Positions 23,414 through 35,471 of a stretch of 64,000 nt of DNA are shown here, piece after piece. The stretch is from Metaphire vulgaris. Taxonomy: Eukaryota > Annelida > Clitellata > Crassiclitellata > Megascolecidae. The position numbers were made by a program, and so were the translations under genes. Under the pieces are notes generated by a model. It saw only the letters and a program-made list of their open reading frames with translations, was not told the DNA's origin and made no database searches. Position 1 is the stretch's first letter. Each line of letters opens with the position of its first letter. Location of the stretch: NCBI GenBank assembly GCA_018105865.1, contig CM030832.1:15480919-15544918 (forward strand), in the 5' to 3' direction.

Positions 23414-23646
23414 AACTGCGCACCTGTGATTTCTGGACCGACGCGACGGACATTCGAGTGGAGGGGGAATGGAGATGGAACAGCACGGGCAAGGAGGTCC
23501 AGAGAACAAGGTGGTTCGTCGGCGAACCAAACAACAGCAACGGACATGAACACTGCGCATGGCTCGATTGGTATTTCCGGTGGATGTGGAACGACGCTTC
23601 CTGTCGAACGGAGAAGGCGTGTTTCGTCTGCGAATTCGAAGTTTAA
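23414..23646 (+). CDS. C-type lectin, exon 3 (sugar-binding half and stop)
   Basis: Acceptor ctttgcag at 23413; enters in phase 1 and reads through to a TAA stop. Shows FWTDATDI, GEWRW, then GEPNNSNGHEHCAWLDW, WNDASC and CFVCEFEV. These include the EPN tripeptide and the WND motif of the calcium-dependent sugar site (EPN is typical of mannose-type specificity) and the conserved Cys of the fold. The protein ends directly after the domain, so it has no C-terminal extension. Specificity is inferred from the EPN motif alone. Confidence 0.85.
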
Positions 23647-23689
23647 GCTCCATCGAAGAATTCGACTTGAGCCAAGAAAACGTTTCGAG

Positions 23690-23691
<2 letters not shown>

Positions 23692-23737
<46 letters not shown>
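23692..23737 (+). repeat. (GA)n microsatellite in the lectin 3' region
   Basis: A pure GA run about 45 bases after the lectin stop, probably within its 3' UTR. Confidence 0.95.
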
Positions 23738-23740
<3 letters not shown>

Positions 23741-23868
23741 CACCCCTTAAATAATATTTTCCCTGAATTTCTCGTCACATCCTATTGCCTCATCTTCTTC
23801 GTTTTCAAATTTTCCAGGTCTTGAGTGCTGACAAGCAGAAAGCAGAGTCGTCGCTGAAATTTCCCCAG

Positions 23869-24071
23869 CATGGGCGTCCGAAGGGGGTACAAGGGGGTGC
23901 AATTGCACCCCCTGGAAAAATTGTGGAGTTGTGAAAAAAGAAAAATTACTTGTTTCTTTCGTCAAAAACCCTTGTTTTACACCCCTCCCTGGAAAATGTT
24001 TTCATTTCTTTCATCACAACTCACAAGACCCTGTTTTGCACCCTCTGGAAAAATTTCTGCGGACGCCCATG
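23869..24071. mobile_element. CATGGGCGTCCG hAT-like MITE
   Basis: TIRs CATGGGCGTCCG and CGGACGCCCATG. Flanks are ttccccag and tttcccag, an 8-bp target duplication with one change. Related to 6406-6605. Confidence 0.8.
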
Positions 24072-25560
24072 TTTCCCAGAAGTACTCAAGACCTGGAAAA
24101 TTTGAAAACGAAGATGAGGCGATTGTAGCCATTGGGACGCAACGCCTCTCGGATGACCAAAAAAAGATGAATGGATAACATCAAAGAAGATCTGGAAACA
24201 ATGAACATGACAATTGCACAGTAGTAGGATGCAGATTGACGCAAGTTAGAACAGAGTAGAAATGTTTCGTATCTAACTATATTGCTGACATGCAGGCAGG
24301 TAGTGAAGATGATACATGGTTGCGGAGATGGTGGGGGAAGGAGGGATAATTTTACCAGGGACCCATGAACGAGGAACGTTAGGGGTTCAAGGGGGCCCGC
24401 AGCCATCTGCGCGTCAAATTTTAGTACAAAATAAGTTACGCGCATATTAATTATAGGCCTAAAGCTTTTTCTTGTGAAGTTATGATGCTCAAAGAGGGAC
24501 GTACAACCGAAGACATTCAACAGCAATACTTTTAGCACAGAAGCAGCACTTAAAAGAATGCTTTACATCATGAATTAAGACTATTTATTAAGGATACTTT
24601 TACCAGAAATAAACAACCAGATTATAGGTTATGCTGAGTCAAATTTGGTTAGCAACACTGGCGTAAACTTGTATGAAAAAGTGGGGCACGGCTCCTATAC
24701 CGTCCTCTTTCCCTAAGGTAGCCTCTCAAAAAGTGGGCAGTCTTGAGCCTAGAGGCCTAATAGAAGTTTACACCTGTGACTAAATATTACACTAGTTTCT
24801 GTCGGTCGGGATTGAGCTGGTTGATAGACTATTTTACAATGTGTGGTATTTGTTGGGGCAAGAGAGAATTTCCTGGTCACTGCTACTGTACTGACTCACC
24901 TTCACTAAGTCACTGGAATACTCCAGACATGGACATGGGTTGGGTCCACCCATGGGCTGGGTTGGATTGGGTTGGGTCAGAAATTTTCACGTTTATGGTG
25001 GGTTAGTAAAAAAAATAAGTCAAGGTTGGGTTGAGGCAAGTGACCCTATTGCTTTCATGGGTTGGGTCTGAATCATGATGGATTGGGTTTCTAAAAATGT
25101 ACCCATGTCCATATGTCTGGTCAACTCTTACCATAGCAAGAGGGAAGTTTCATCCTGTCATTAACTTATTTAACTAACTTATTCAGCATAATGAAACAAT
25201 TAGGCCTGAAATTCTCTCCCCGCTGTTCTGATTCTCCATCCCCATCCACTGGTCTGACTATCAGATACCAACATGGTCTAAGCAGGAACAATGGACAGCA
25301 TTGGAGTTGCCACGGGAGGCCGAACCCAGTGGTAAAGTGGTTTGTTGAGGTGACGGGGCCCTACGCTGAAAACCCTGGCTCCGAGATATAGGGCCTATTT
25401 GTCGGGGACTCGGGGCCGATCAATGAGGTACCGGGACTCATAACAAAGTGCCGAGGCCGGGCCCGGCGGGCTCCGGCCCACTTTAATCACTGGCCGAACC
25501 TATCATATAGCTGGGACCGGTCTTGGGAATTCTTGGAAGGATGGGTGGGGTAGGGGTAGG
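24072..25560. other. intergenic sequence with a small inverted-repeat element
   Basis: No gene is seen. 24926-25119 has inverted ends CCAGACATGGACATGGGT and ACCCATGTCCATATGTCTGG around GGTTGGGT repeats, so it is probably a MITE. A further possible inverted pair lies at 24656-24778 (CACTGGCGTAAACTT / AAGTTTACACCTGTG). 25320-25500 is unusually G+C-rich and unassigned. Confidence 0.4.
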
Positions 25561-25574
25561 TACAATGTTACCTC

Positions 25575-25603
25575 TGAGGTGGGCGGGCGGGCGGGCGGGC
25601 GCG
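25575..25603 (+). repeat. GGGC tetranucleotide run
   Basis: Five to six GGGC units. Confidence 0.8.
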
Positions 25604-26080
25604 AGCCCAAAATATTTTATTGCCCAAACATTTTAAAAATTTGTCGGATGTATTTCATTTTTATGAAATGATATAATGATATGTTTTAAAATGTTAGAAA
25701 AGTGATCACTATTACAACTTGACTTGTATAACGTACGTATGCCATTTTCATAAGTCATGTACGTAGGCCTATATAACGACTGATAACCATAAAAGGTCAT
25801 CAGTCATCACCGCGGTTCTTAACACTTGGCGTGCTGCGGTGATTTTAGACAGAACAATTGCCCAAAAGTTAATCAAATGGAGAATTGATGCCCAAGACAT
25901 ATGATCCAAAATAAAAAAGGTGGAGGTTTATTGGACCACAGCGTATATATGAAAATATTTAGGCCTAATCCACCGGTTCCAGAGATCCTGATCTCTGGAA
26001 TGACCTGATCTTTTGCGGATGGATTTTGATTTTTGAAGTACCATCGATTGATACCCTTGGCCCTTGGGTATTAGAAACGC

Positions 26081-26313
<233 letters not shown>

Positions 26314-26467
26314 TATTATGCGAGAAAGCGAAATGCAAGAAAGAAAATTTAGTGCAATAAGTGTTGTGGACAAATGGAAGTTTGGACGAGGTGAGAGTGA
26401 CAGTTGAAACAGTAAACGGATTCAAAGGCTGTCTCAGACAACTAGGTTATTGAATGCAGGTGGTTAC

Positions 26468-26535
26468 ATCAGTGGTTTTCACACAGGCTTACTTAGCCTC
26501 CTAAACCACTTAAAATCACATAATTATTATTATTC
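26468..26535 (+). mobile_element. short hairpin element with ATT tail
   Basis: Reads GTGGTTTTCACACAGGCTTA, CTTAGCCTCC, AAACCACTTAAAATCACA, then (ATT)n. This is the plus-strand orientation of the element at 18827-18890. Confidence 0.6.
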
Positions 26536-26554
26536 TAATATCACTGTATCATGC

Positions 26555-26652
26555 TGTGCGCCATCGGCTGATGCCCTGGGCATTATGATAGTGGCGCTAT
26601 AGAAGTTGATTTGATTGATTGATTTGATTGATTGATTGATTGATTGATTGAT
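26555..26652 (+). mobile_element. LINE 3' end with GATT tail
   Basis: TGCGCCATCGGCTGATGCCC and GTGGCGCTATAGAAGTT, then a (GATT)n tail. The same 3' sequence with a different tail closes the LINE at 47547-49029. No coding part remains. Confidence 0.75.
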
Positions 26653-27599
26653 ATGCTCTGGATCATAGACTTTAATAAATCTATGCTCTAGATCTTTGGT
26701 GCTACTTTTCTATGTTGTTCTAAAGGAGACTAGGAGTTTATTATATTATCGCCTATAATTTATTTAGATAACAAAGATAAATTACATTAATTTTGTTATC
26801 TCAGAAATATTAAAAGTGTGAGTGACAGTACTCGATGTTTGTTTTTCGAATGCCTTGGGCAGTCAGATTTTCGACACTGCTAAACGTTTAATTATAATTT
26901 GCAATTTAATTTAAAAGTGTTTATTAATATTGTTGCGTTTTCGTTTGGTTCTCTAAAGACTTTTGTCCTGAAGGCACTTTTCCACTCGAATCGCATTGTG
27001 TGTGTCAAATCTTATTTATTAAAGGATTATACCTTTTCATTAGCTTCTGCGAAACACACAGAACCTTAACGAATTCGTCGTTTTAACAGTTATGCACTTT
27101 TATACCGCCATTTATAACACTTAAAGGTAAACCTGGAGCTAAGTCAAATAAGAACCGGAACAGAGCAACATAACCGAAAGTAGTTCGTAAATGCACACGA
27201 TCGGTCCATAGATACACTAGTTTCCAGACTATACACAAGGAAAATTGTGATTATTTAATCAAATATTACAATGAAATAGCGAACAGAACATCAGAGACAA
27301 ACCACAGGAACCAAGGATTGTACAAGATACATTGTTTGCAAGCAGATTGATACTGTGTTTACGTTTTTAAAAAACTCTGTTCCGGTTCTTGTTTGACTTA
27401 GCTCCAGGTTTACCATTACAAAACCTACCAGTTAAAGAACTTATTCCATTGACTGTTAACAAGACTTCACCACAGTGTGGATGGTTCGCCTATTGTATCA
27501 TGCCCCCCCAATATTGATTAGCCTTTTGTAGGCACCGTCTTTTAAACATTTTGCTAAAGTTCGTTATTACTATAAAGAGACAATTATATTTTATGTTGT
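26653..27599. other. AT-rich intergenic sequence with an imperfect inverted pair
   Basis: No gene is seen. GGTAAACCTGGAGCTAAGTC near 27125 and its complement GACTTAGCTCCAGGTTTACC near 27395 form an inverted pair around 250 bases, which may mark another small element. Confidence 0.45.
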
Positions 27600-28250
27600 A
27601 TCTTTATCAAACTCAGAAGCAGATTGGGTGACAGTACTGGAGAAACTGCAGAAAATCTTGAAGAATAAAAACATCAGTATCCCATCTAAAGTATGACTGT
27701 TACATGACTTGGTTTGGCTGGTTGTCATGTATGGATGCGAGTTATGGATACTGAAAAAGTATGAAGAGAGAAGGATAAAAGTTTTTGAAATGAAATGCCT
27801 TAAAAATTTTAGTCATCGCATACATAGGAAAAAGAACTAACAGTAAGGTACTTAAAAATGCAGGAATGGAAAGGCTGCTATTCACCAAAGTGAAAGGAAG
27901 AAAATTGAAATATTTTGGACATACAGTATAGCACGACAGGGAAACACCATAGAGAAAGTCCATAATGCTAGGGATCACAGAAGGATATAGAAGCAGAAGA
28001 AGACCAAGAGCGACTCAGATGAGTAACATAACAGAATGGAGCTGTATGACATTACCAGAAACACATCAAACCACACAAGGCAAGACTTTGTGGAGGCGGT
28101 TGAAGGATATAGAAGCAGAAGAAGACCAAGAGCGACTCAGATGAGTAACATAACAGAATGGAGCTGTATGACATTACCAGAAACACATCAAACCACACAA
28201 GGCAAGACTTTGTGGAGGCGGTTAACCCATGTCACTGCCTAGTGCCGGTG
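27600..28250 (+). mobile_element. degenerate LINE ORF2 C-terminus
   Basis: Broken frames read GRKLKYFGHTV, then MLGITEGYRSRRRPRAT and ITEWS. They correspond to the KLxxFGHVxR, GxxxGxRxRGRPxTxW C-terminal region of LINE ORF2 proteins. Several stops and shifts, so not functional. Confidence 0.75.
27980..28223 (+). repeat. 122-bp tandem duplication inside the LINE remnant
   Basis: Two adjacent, essentially identical 122-base units starting GAAGGATATAGAAGCAG at 27980 and 28102. The unit is not a multiple of three. Confidence 0.95.
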
Positions 28251-28397
28251 TGGTCGAATAGCAGGATAATGATGGTGGTGATGATTGTTATATAACAGTA
28301 GCCCTTGACAGTAAGCCTCCTTATGTTATATAGTAGCTTTTGAAACCTTAGGGTTACCATAGTGGACGAAATGAAAAGGCGAAGCCGGTGTTCAGAT

Positions 28398-29267
28398 TAG
28401 GGATGTGCGGGTATACCCGTACCCGCGGGTACGGGTAGGGTAGGGTACACATTTTAGATGCGAATGGTCGGGTACGAGTACAGCGCCACGGGTACGGGTA
28501 TAGCGGCTACGGCATGCGGGTATACCCGTTTTACCCGAAAAGTTATATTTTCATTTCTCACTACTATAGCAAATTAGCAATGCAGTAATAGAAAAATAAT
28601 ATTGAGTAAAGTGTATTAGTATAACTTGTACATTGCGTTCAGTTTGTCAGACAGCATGCATTTTACTTACTGAAAACATAAAGGAAATACAGATGACATA
28701 ATCTGACATCATCAGTAATAAATCTATAATGGCGTCCTCTGACTCCTCCAAGGACTCTTTGACCGAGAAAGTTCTTCTGGTAAAGTTTTGCGGTTTAACT
28801 TGAGCTCTAATGCCTGCTCATAGATAAATGATATCTACTAAATATTTCAAACAAGCCCATTCATGTCGGCTTAGGCTAGCTGACTGATTATCCTGATCCC
28901 TAAGTACTAGATCTGTCCTAATCTAAACATGCGTGCTATTTACAATGAATAGTTATCCCAATTTCGTAGCCCCTATTTCACTGTTGCCTCTCTATAGTCT
29001 CTAGGAACGGATACGGGTTCACGGGTCCATGTACAGGTCCTTGTAGTACTTGTACCCGTAAACGCACCCGCGGGTACGGGTCCAAAATTCCAAATCCAAA
29101 AACTCCAAATTCCAACCAAAGTCAGTTACGGGTACGGGTACGGGTACACAGCTTACGGGTACGGGTCGGGTAGGGTATAGCGCTAGCGGGTATGGGTAGG
29201 GTAGGGTAAAAAAGTTTTTCCACGGGTACGGGTAGGGTATGCATTTTGCTGTACCCGCACATCTCTA
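28398..29267. mobile_element. TACCCG-rich hAT-like element
   Basis: TIRs TAGGGATGTGCGGGTATACC and TACCCGCACATCTCTA, with a perfect 8-bp target duplication GTTCAGAT (28390-28397 and 29268-29275). Both ends carry arrays of ACCCGT/GGGTAC that are self-complementary. The central part (about 28560-28980) is AT-rich, without a frame, and is shared in reverse orientation with 49468-50432. Confidence 0.9.
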
Positions 29268-29439
29268 GTTCAGATGTCTTAATAGCAAAATGTCTTGAGC
29301 ACTGGGGATACAAAACTATAAAGACAATATGTTATACAATACAATATGTTTACCATTCCACTGTACCAATCCTACTAGTTTCTGTCACAAAACCAGAAGT
29401 TTTGTGAAGAAAATATTTCCCCTACTCTACCTTATTATT

Positions 29440-30260
29440 ACAAGACAATTTATATAGCGCTGTACGCATGGTTTAAAATACCAAAATCAAAAGCGCTTTG
29501 ACAACGCTGACATGTCACTGAAGGTCTGAAGGTGACGATATTAAAAATCCGCTCTGATGATGGAAAGAACTTAGCGGCCGTGAAGTAATACGGAGCTAAG
29601 TCCTCGAGAAGCGGTCCTTCATAGGAAAATTGCGACCACATTGACACGTCAACGAGGAACGGAAAATGATGTTAAGAGGCCACAAGTTGGTTGCAGGAGT
29701 TCTCCACATAGTAGATCCAGTGGTGAGTTCCAAAAGAAGCGGTCTTCCAAAAGAAAATCGTTCGTTGCCGGAATTGACAAATCCAACGTTGATGGAAAAT
29801 CCAACAAAGTTAGGAACCGTCGGCGCTCGATCGCAATCCCGCTGAATTTTCACGTGGCAGCCATTGATTATTCATGGCTGACATTGGCGTACACTCGACG
29901 GGTGGCGACTGACTTGAAACTCCGGAACGACGTGGAGAGGTTGAGGACGGCTCGAGACACATTGGAACCAAAGAGCAGAACGCAGTCCTCACGAAGCTGG
30001 AGGCTCAAGCTAAGTCCGAACGATATTCGATCACAGCCGCTTGGTGCTATAACAATAGCGAACATGGCGGCATCCAGCAGGCAGCGGTGAGACTCCCTGG
30101 ACCGACTAGAGACGTCGGAACGAAGCGAAACAGTAGAGAACAGCTAAAAATCCTCGGAAAGCCGACTAACGGGAAGCAATCCTCATGTCCGGCGCAAAAT
30201 TCACGCCTGAAGCGTCGGTAAATGACGATAAACGACAGCGAAACCACGGCACACACATCG
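29440..30260 (-). mobile_element. unassigned G+C-rich block ending in a LINE-type terminus
   Basis: On the minus strand the block ends GCGCTATATAAATTGTC followed by ATAATAA, as LINE 3' ends here do. The body is G+C-rich but has no frame I can assign. It may be a non-autonomous element using LINE machinery. It ends about 110 bases before the KIAA1143-like start codon, so part may be that gene's promoter or 5' UTR. Confidence 0.35.
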
Positions 30261-30368
30261 CGTGCTGGCAGACATGATAGGCGCCAAGCATAGAATACCT
30301 TGTAGTACCTTGCATACCTTGTCCTTTGTAATTTTCATTTTTAATTTTGTGGTTTGTTCAATAGAATT

Positions 30369-30479
30369 ATGGCTGGAAGAGGAAGAAATATTTCATATAC
30401 TGCTCAAGAAGAACCAACCTTTATTCGTCAGTTTAAGGAAAAAATTGGATACAAAGAAGATCCAAGCATTGAAGACAAG
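30369..30479 (+). CDS. KIAA1143: KIAA1143 homologue, exon 1
   Basis: ATG at 30369, 37 codons (MAGRGRNISYTAQEEPTFIR, then QFKEKIGYKEDPSIEDK) to a GT donor, phase 0. Human KIAA1143 begins with the same plan: a short basic start, an aromatic xVSYxxPxEPxFLxxFKExxGYxE block and an acidic run. The three exons give 165 residues against about 154 in human, so the gene is complete. The family is small, widespread, largely disordered and without an established function. Confidence 0.85.
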
Positions 30480-30756
30480 GTCTTTGTCATATCTCAAAGT
30501 TGTTATTTACCTGTCATATTCTGATATTTAATTAACACTGAAGTAAATATCCACCAAGAAATATATATTAAAAAGTAAATAATGTTAATTAAATTTATGA
30601 AAATAATTGGGCAAATGACTTCATACAATTTGAAACTGTGAGACTCACCAGAAATTTGTAATTGCATTTGTGAACTTAGTGCAAATTTCAACAAAATATT
30701 TTGCTGCTTACAAAATCTTTTGCAGAATTGTTCACTCCAACATTTTATTTGCATGT

Positions 30757-30797
<41 letters not shown>

Positions 30798-30824
30798 AAA
30801 TTTTTAATATATATATTATATATA

Positions 30825-30878
<54 letters not shown>

Positions 30879-30881
<3 letters not shown>

Positions 30882-31276
30882 GACTGCGGATATTAACGAT
30901 TAATTAATTGATTAATCGTTAACATTTTTAATTGATTAAATTTTCTTTAATCTACTAATTTTTTTATTAAATTTTAATATTTTTGTAACTTATTTACTTG
31001 AATGCCTACTTGGCTTGCTATATTTCTATTTTGTTCAAACAACAATGGCGAGTAATGAAAGCAATGCTGCAGTTAAGCATTTAAAGGGAGAGATGAGCAA
31101 GCATTTTTGTTTTGTTTTTAAGCCAACTGCAGATGGCAAAGTAGACAATATGCAGAGTTGCAATGCAAGGAGATCAGCTAAAAGCCATATGTAATTAGGC
31201 CTATTTTAATCGAGAATTTAATCGATTAAAAAATTTTCCGATTAGTTGAACAAGAAAATTTTAATATCTACCAGCC

Positions 31277-31279
<3 letters not shown>
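30879..31279 (+). mobile_element. hAT-like element with BED-finger remnant, inserted in (TA)n
   Basis: Ends TAGGACTGCGGATATTAA and TTAATATCTACCAGCCCTA. Flanks are TATATATA on both sides, so the 8-bp target repeat is not informative by itself. Subterminal GATTAATTAATTGATTAATC palindromes. Inside, a frame reads MSKHFCFVFKP, DGKVDN, CNARRSAKSHM, which resembles a decayed BED zinc finger of hAT transposases. Confidence 0.65.
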
Positions 31280-31337
<58 letters not shown>

Positions 31338-31740
31338 ATTTGTATTTGTGTGTGTATTTGTGTGTGTGCAGGTGTGTGAGTGTGTGCAGATGCATGTGTG
31401 TGTGTTTATCCATCCTCATTCCTGAGGGTCACAGCATGTAATAAACTAGTTCAAATTAGTGAAATTCTTTTTGCTATTGTGGCCAATGGTAAAACACTGT
31501 CTTCATCAACCCCGCTTGAATGCTGTCACCATCTCAGTGTACGTATGTATGCAAAAGATCTTTGTAGTGCGGTTTTGTTAAAATTTCACGCTTTTCATTT
31601 ACAAACTTGCATTTTTGCAGAGTATGCGAATTTTTGCATATTTCTAAAAGAGTATAACTTTTTAGTATTTTTCATCAGGTTTGAATATTGGCATAAGAGG
31701 ATTTCTTTTGAAATAACTAGTTAATTCTGTTTCTTTACAT

Positions 31741-32421
31741 CAGGGGTGTCAAAGCCTTGGCCCACAGGCTGATTTTAGATGGCCCACAAAAATATTTGCA
31801 TTTTAATTTTTTTTGCTAAATGTTCATGCTTGAAATTGGTTTGATGTAGGATCTATTTTGGCTTGAAAAATTGGTATGATGTAGAATCCTAGATCCTGTG
31901 TTTTGCTGGCATGACAAATGGAACAGCATAAATCTTTTTTTGGTTTTGAATTTCGTTGATCATGTTGACTGAACCAATGTATCGACATGCTACATCAACT
32001 GCAGGAGATTACTGCTGTCATATACGCACCTAACAGACTTGTGGTAACTAGTAAAACCATCGACGATACATTGAAATCTAACAGACTTGCGGTAATTAAA
32101 CAATACCATGTCTCCTCAGCTTCCACTTCAACATTCACTGTAACTTTATTTGTTTTCATTTTGATCTTCATGTTAAAAGAATTTGAAATTTAACTGTTTC
32201 TACTAAACTAGACTAGACTAGAATCTGGTTTTTCATAGTTACCACAATAGTTTATAATCAATGTAATGATTGAATGGCCTTTCTGGTTATCATAATTTTA
32301 CTTTAGATTTTTAGAAAGTTTAGATTTTAGAATAATATCGCCAAGCATTTTTGTATTTGACCAATGAGGACATGGGAGACATGTCATTTGGTCCTCCATG
32401 CAAAAAGTCTTGACACCCCTG
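31741..32421. mobile_element. hAT-like element in KIAA1143 intron 1
   Basis: TIRs CAGGGGTGTCAA and TTGACACCCCTG. Target repeats CTTTACAT (31733-31740) and CTTTAAAT (32422-32429), one mismatch. No transposase frame. Confidence 0.8.
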
Positions 32422-32582
32422 CTTTAAATTAAGTCATTTTAAATGTGATTATGAAGCCATTTCACCAGGTGCTTACAGTTGTTTATATTCACTAGATTGC
32501 ACACATAATGGTGAACAGTGTTTTCAAATTTTTAAAACTGATTTTTTAAGATGGGTAATCATAATGGTTTTTACTGTTTCAG

Positions 32583-32739
32583 TTTTCAAATTCCACTGCT
32601 GGTGTTTCGGATGACGATAGTGGCTCTGAACCTGAAGAGAACAAACCACAGGTCATTGTACTTAGGAAGGGTGATCTAACTGCCGAAGAGGCTGAACAGC
32701 ATGTTGCTGAACAACTTAAGAAAGAAGATGACGAAGAAG
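32583..32739 (+). CDS. KIAA1143: KIAA1143 homologue, exon 2
   Basis: Acceptor tgtttcag at 32582, donor gaag|gtatgc at 32740. Phase 0 in, phase 1 out. Encodes an acidic segment (SDDDSGSEPEENKPQ) and VIVLRKGDLTAEEAEQ, the best conserved block of the family (human VVVLKKGDLSVEEV). Confidence 0.9.
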
Positions 32740-32759
32740 GTATGCTAAATCTTATTTTC

Positions 32760-33405
32760 TCTGTTGTATTAAAAAGATTACCAGGTACAATAAATGTTCA
32801 AAATGTCCGCCAAAAGAATTGATACGTGATTTTAGACGTCACTGCCTTTGATGGTTTACACATTTTGGGTTGTGGTGTGATAGTCAACAGTGCTAAAGGA
32901 GATGCTGCTACCAGATATTCGCTTTGTTTCTGGTGATTGGTACATCTTCCAACAGGATGGTGTTCAGGCACATCGTTCTCGTGACACCGATGTATTACTG
33001 TGCAGGGAGACCCTTACTTTCATACCACCCAAACTGTGGCCACCAAACTTACCAGATTTGAACCCGGTGGTGTATTCTACAGGATAGGTCTACCGGTCAC
33101 ACATTTTCAATCTGAAAGGAAAAGGATTGAAGTAGAGATTAGTAAGTGAGTGGGCAAAGCTCGATCACACCTTAATTGCAACAGCAATTCATCAGTGGAG
33201 TCGATGTCTGAAATCATTTGTCAATTCTTTTAGTGGACATTTCAATATTCTTTGTAATCTTTTTCAGATAATATTTATATCTACATGAAATCAATTTAGT
33301 CCTGTTTTAAAATGCGAATTTATATAGGAGTTTGCCAAGTTTTCTTAAAGTTATAATGAAAATAGAGTTGGCACCCTTTTTATCCAGACACAGTGTATAT
33401 ACATT
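32760..33405 (+). mobile_element. Tc1/mariner transposase remnant in KIAA1143 intron 2
   Basis: A frame reads LLPDIRFVSGDWYIFQQDGV, QAHRSRDT, ETLTFIPPKLWPPNLPDLNP. This is the catalytic core of Tc1/mariner transposases, with the second and third acidic residues in FQQDG and the (S)PDLNP motif. Stops follow immediately. The right end is TTTATCCAGACACAGTGTA. The left end is missing. Confidence 0.8.
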
Positions 33406-33796
33406 TTCACTGGGACTTGTTCTGGGGTCTGTTGTCTGAGCATTCCCACTGTGACAATTAATTCCTCATTTCGCAACTTAAAGCTTCTTAGCCTTCAAAT
33501 AACAAAAAAGGCATGAAGCTTATTCACTGTTGCGATGTAATGTCATATGACCATCTGAATACAAACATTTACAGAGTTTTCACCAAATACAAACAGTTAC
33601 AGAATTTTCAGATTCTGCATTTGTTCCAAAACATGTTTTATGTTCTGTTTGTAAGTGAAACCCCATTAACACTAATGTGAATACCCTGAACCATTGATTT
33701 TCACAGACTTTCAAATAACATAGGCACTTTATCCAATCCCCTGAATTCATGTTATTTCAGCATTTTACTTTACTTTTAAAACTATTTTGAATCAAG

Positions 33797-34026
33797 ATAT
33801 TTGTGTTGAAGAGTTTTCGTCTGGGCGCATAATGTTCAAGAAGCCAATAAAACGTGCATCGGAACATACAGATGGCAATGGCGCTCTATCTTTCAGCAAC
33901 AAACGCACAAAGAAAGAAGTTCCATCTTCATTTACAAATAATAGCTCGGCCAATTCGGATTCCAAGAAATTGGATAACACAAAACTTTTATCGTTTGATG
34001 CCGATGATGATGATGAAGACAGTTGA
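33797..34026 (+). CDS. KIAA1143: KIAA1143 homologue, exon 3 and stop
   Basis: Acceptor aatcaag at 33796; enters in phase 1 (completing GAT) and ends at TGA 34024-34026. Encodes GRIMFKKPIKR (human GRIIYRKPVK), a Lys/Ser-rich stretch and a C-terminal LLSFDADDDDEDS (human LLSFDNEDENE). No frame damage in any of the three exons. Confidence 0.9.
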
Positions 34027-35051
34027 GGCGAGGCTATTGCTTGACTGGTTTCAATTTTTTTGACCGAGTCTGGTGACAAACTAAACTACTTGGATCCAGT
34101 TTTTGTATTTTAAATGGAAGCCTATGTTTGGAGTGAATCAGACCAAATATTATATAGCTATATTTAACTAGGCTTCAAGCCTACAATTTGTACTGGCTTA
34201 TTCAATTTGCTCGTGGTCTGTACAGTAAATACTGTAATCTGAAATCAGTGTTGAGAAGGAGTTGTCTAACATGGTTTGGGCATTTGTAACGGCTGCATGA
34301 TGAGGAATCCTTTAGCAGCAGTTCAATTTGAAATGGTAAATCTTGAGAATGAAGATGGGGAGATTGCATACAAATTGAATTTGGATTTGTAAAGAACACT
34401 CGTGTGGTTATAAGACTATACAACCACCCAGAATGGGTTAGAATGAGAAAATAACCAACATAATTGGTGTGTTTTGGGACTAGTAATAATTATTAATAAA
34501 TAATGATGCATGTCTTAATAATGCATTTGATTCTGGATTATTTATAATTATTTGCCAAAATTTACCATGTGTTTCCAAACTACTTCATCTTTTCTTCTCC
34601 ACTACTCGTGCTGATCTCCATGTTTCATCCACTTATGCCTCTCTTCTCACTACTGCTTCATTGCAGTAGCCAATCCAATATGTCAATCTCTTGTAAAATG
34701 CCAATTATAAACTTTCTTATACATATTTGTTCACAAGAAACACTGAAGATATACATGTACAACACTTCTTGAGTTCCCATCAGAAGATATCCTATAAAAA
34801 TCTTATTGCATTTGGTTTTTCATATATATCTATGGACTGTGATAAAAAATAGCCTCTTCAGTCCATACAGCACCCAAGAAGTTTGGAAATGCCATGTACA
34901 GAGCTCACCAAGTGCTCACCACTTTACAAAAATTTCAACAACACAGTTGTCATAATTATTATAAATATATTTATTCACTACTATATATGTTATTATCATA
35001 GATTTGAACATTAATTAATGTAAAATTTATTGTAAATTCATGATTAAATTA
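34027..35051. other. 3' region between KIAA1143 and the next repeat
   Basis: AT-rich, probably KIAA1143 3' UTR and intergenic sequence. No other gene is seen. Confidence 0.5.
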
Positions 35052-35215
35052 CATTTGCAACTTATATGAACTAAAATAAAGATACAAACAATAACAGCAT
35101 AACGTAAAACGTGACAGCAATATTTAGCAAGACATATTTATGTATTTAACTCAATTCTTAACTGTAAATGAACATTGGCACTTAAATTCAGCTCAAAATG
35201 TCTGTAAATAATCAG

Positions 35216-35218
<3 letters not shown>

Positions 35219-35289
<71 letters not shown>
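35219..35289. repeat. (GT)n microsatellite
   Basis: About 70 bases of pure GT. The same position in copy 2 (63175-63209) has only about 34. Confidence 0.95.
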
Positions 35290-35291
<2 letters not shown>

Positions 35292-35471
35292 ACCTGACTA
35301 GTTGATAAATAGTGTGAACAGCTCAAGAGTGTCCAAAAATCATACTGTGTGACAGTTTTTGCAGATCACAATGTGAACAGTCTCTAAACTTATCAGATAG
35401 ATTTCCATAATAATCATCTTTGTGTAAATGTATCTTATGATAGGCGTTGAAAAATTTGTCACGATTACATT

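Larger units (their letters stand above)
30480..32582 (+). other. KIAA1143 intron 1
   Basis: Two thirds mobile or simple DNA: (TA)n runs about 30758-30878 and 31280-31320, then GT-rich sequence to 31400, a hAT-like element at 30879-31279 and another at 31741-32421. No exon is seen. Confidence 0.8.

Noticed and set aside
25320..25440. tRNA-derived SINE
   Set aside because: Only a loose A-box-like stretch (AGTGGTAAAGTGG); no proper B box or cloverleaf could be drawn.
28398..29267. GGGTAC/TACCCG arrays as interstitial telomere
   Set aside because: They lie inside elements with inverted ends and exact 8-bp target duplications.
29641..30090. 149-codon basic frame
   Set aside because: No recognisable domain; lies in a G+C-rich block with equally long frames on the other strand and an apparent LINE-type terminus.
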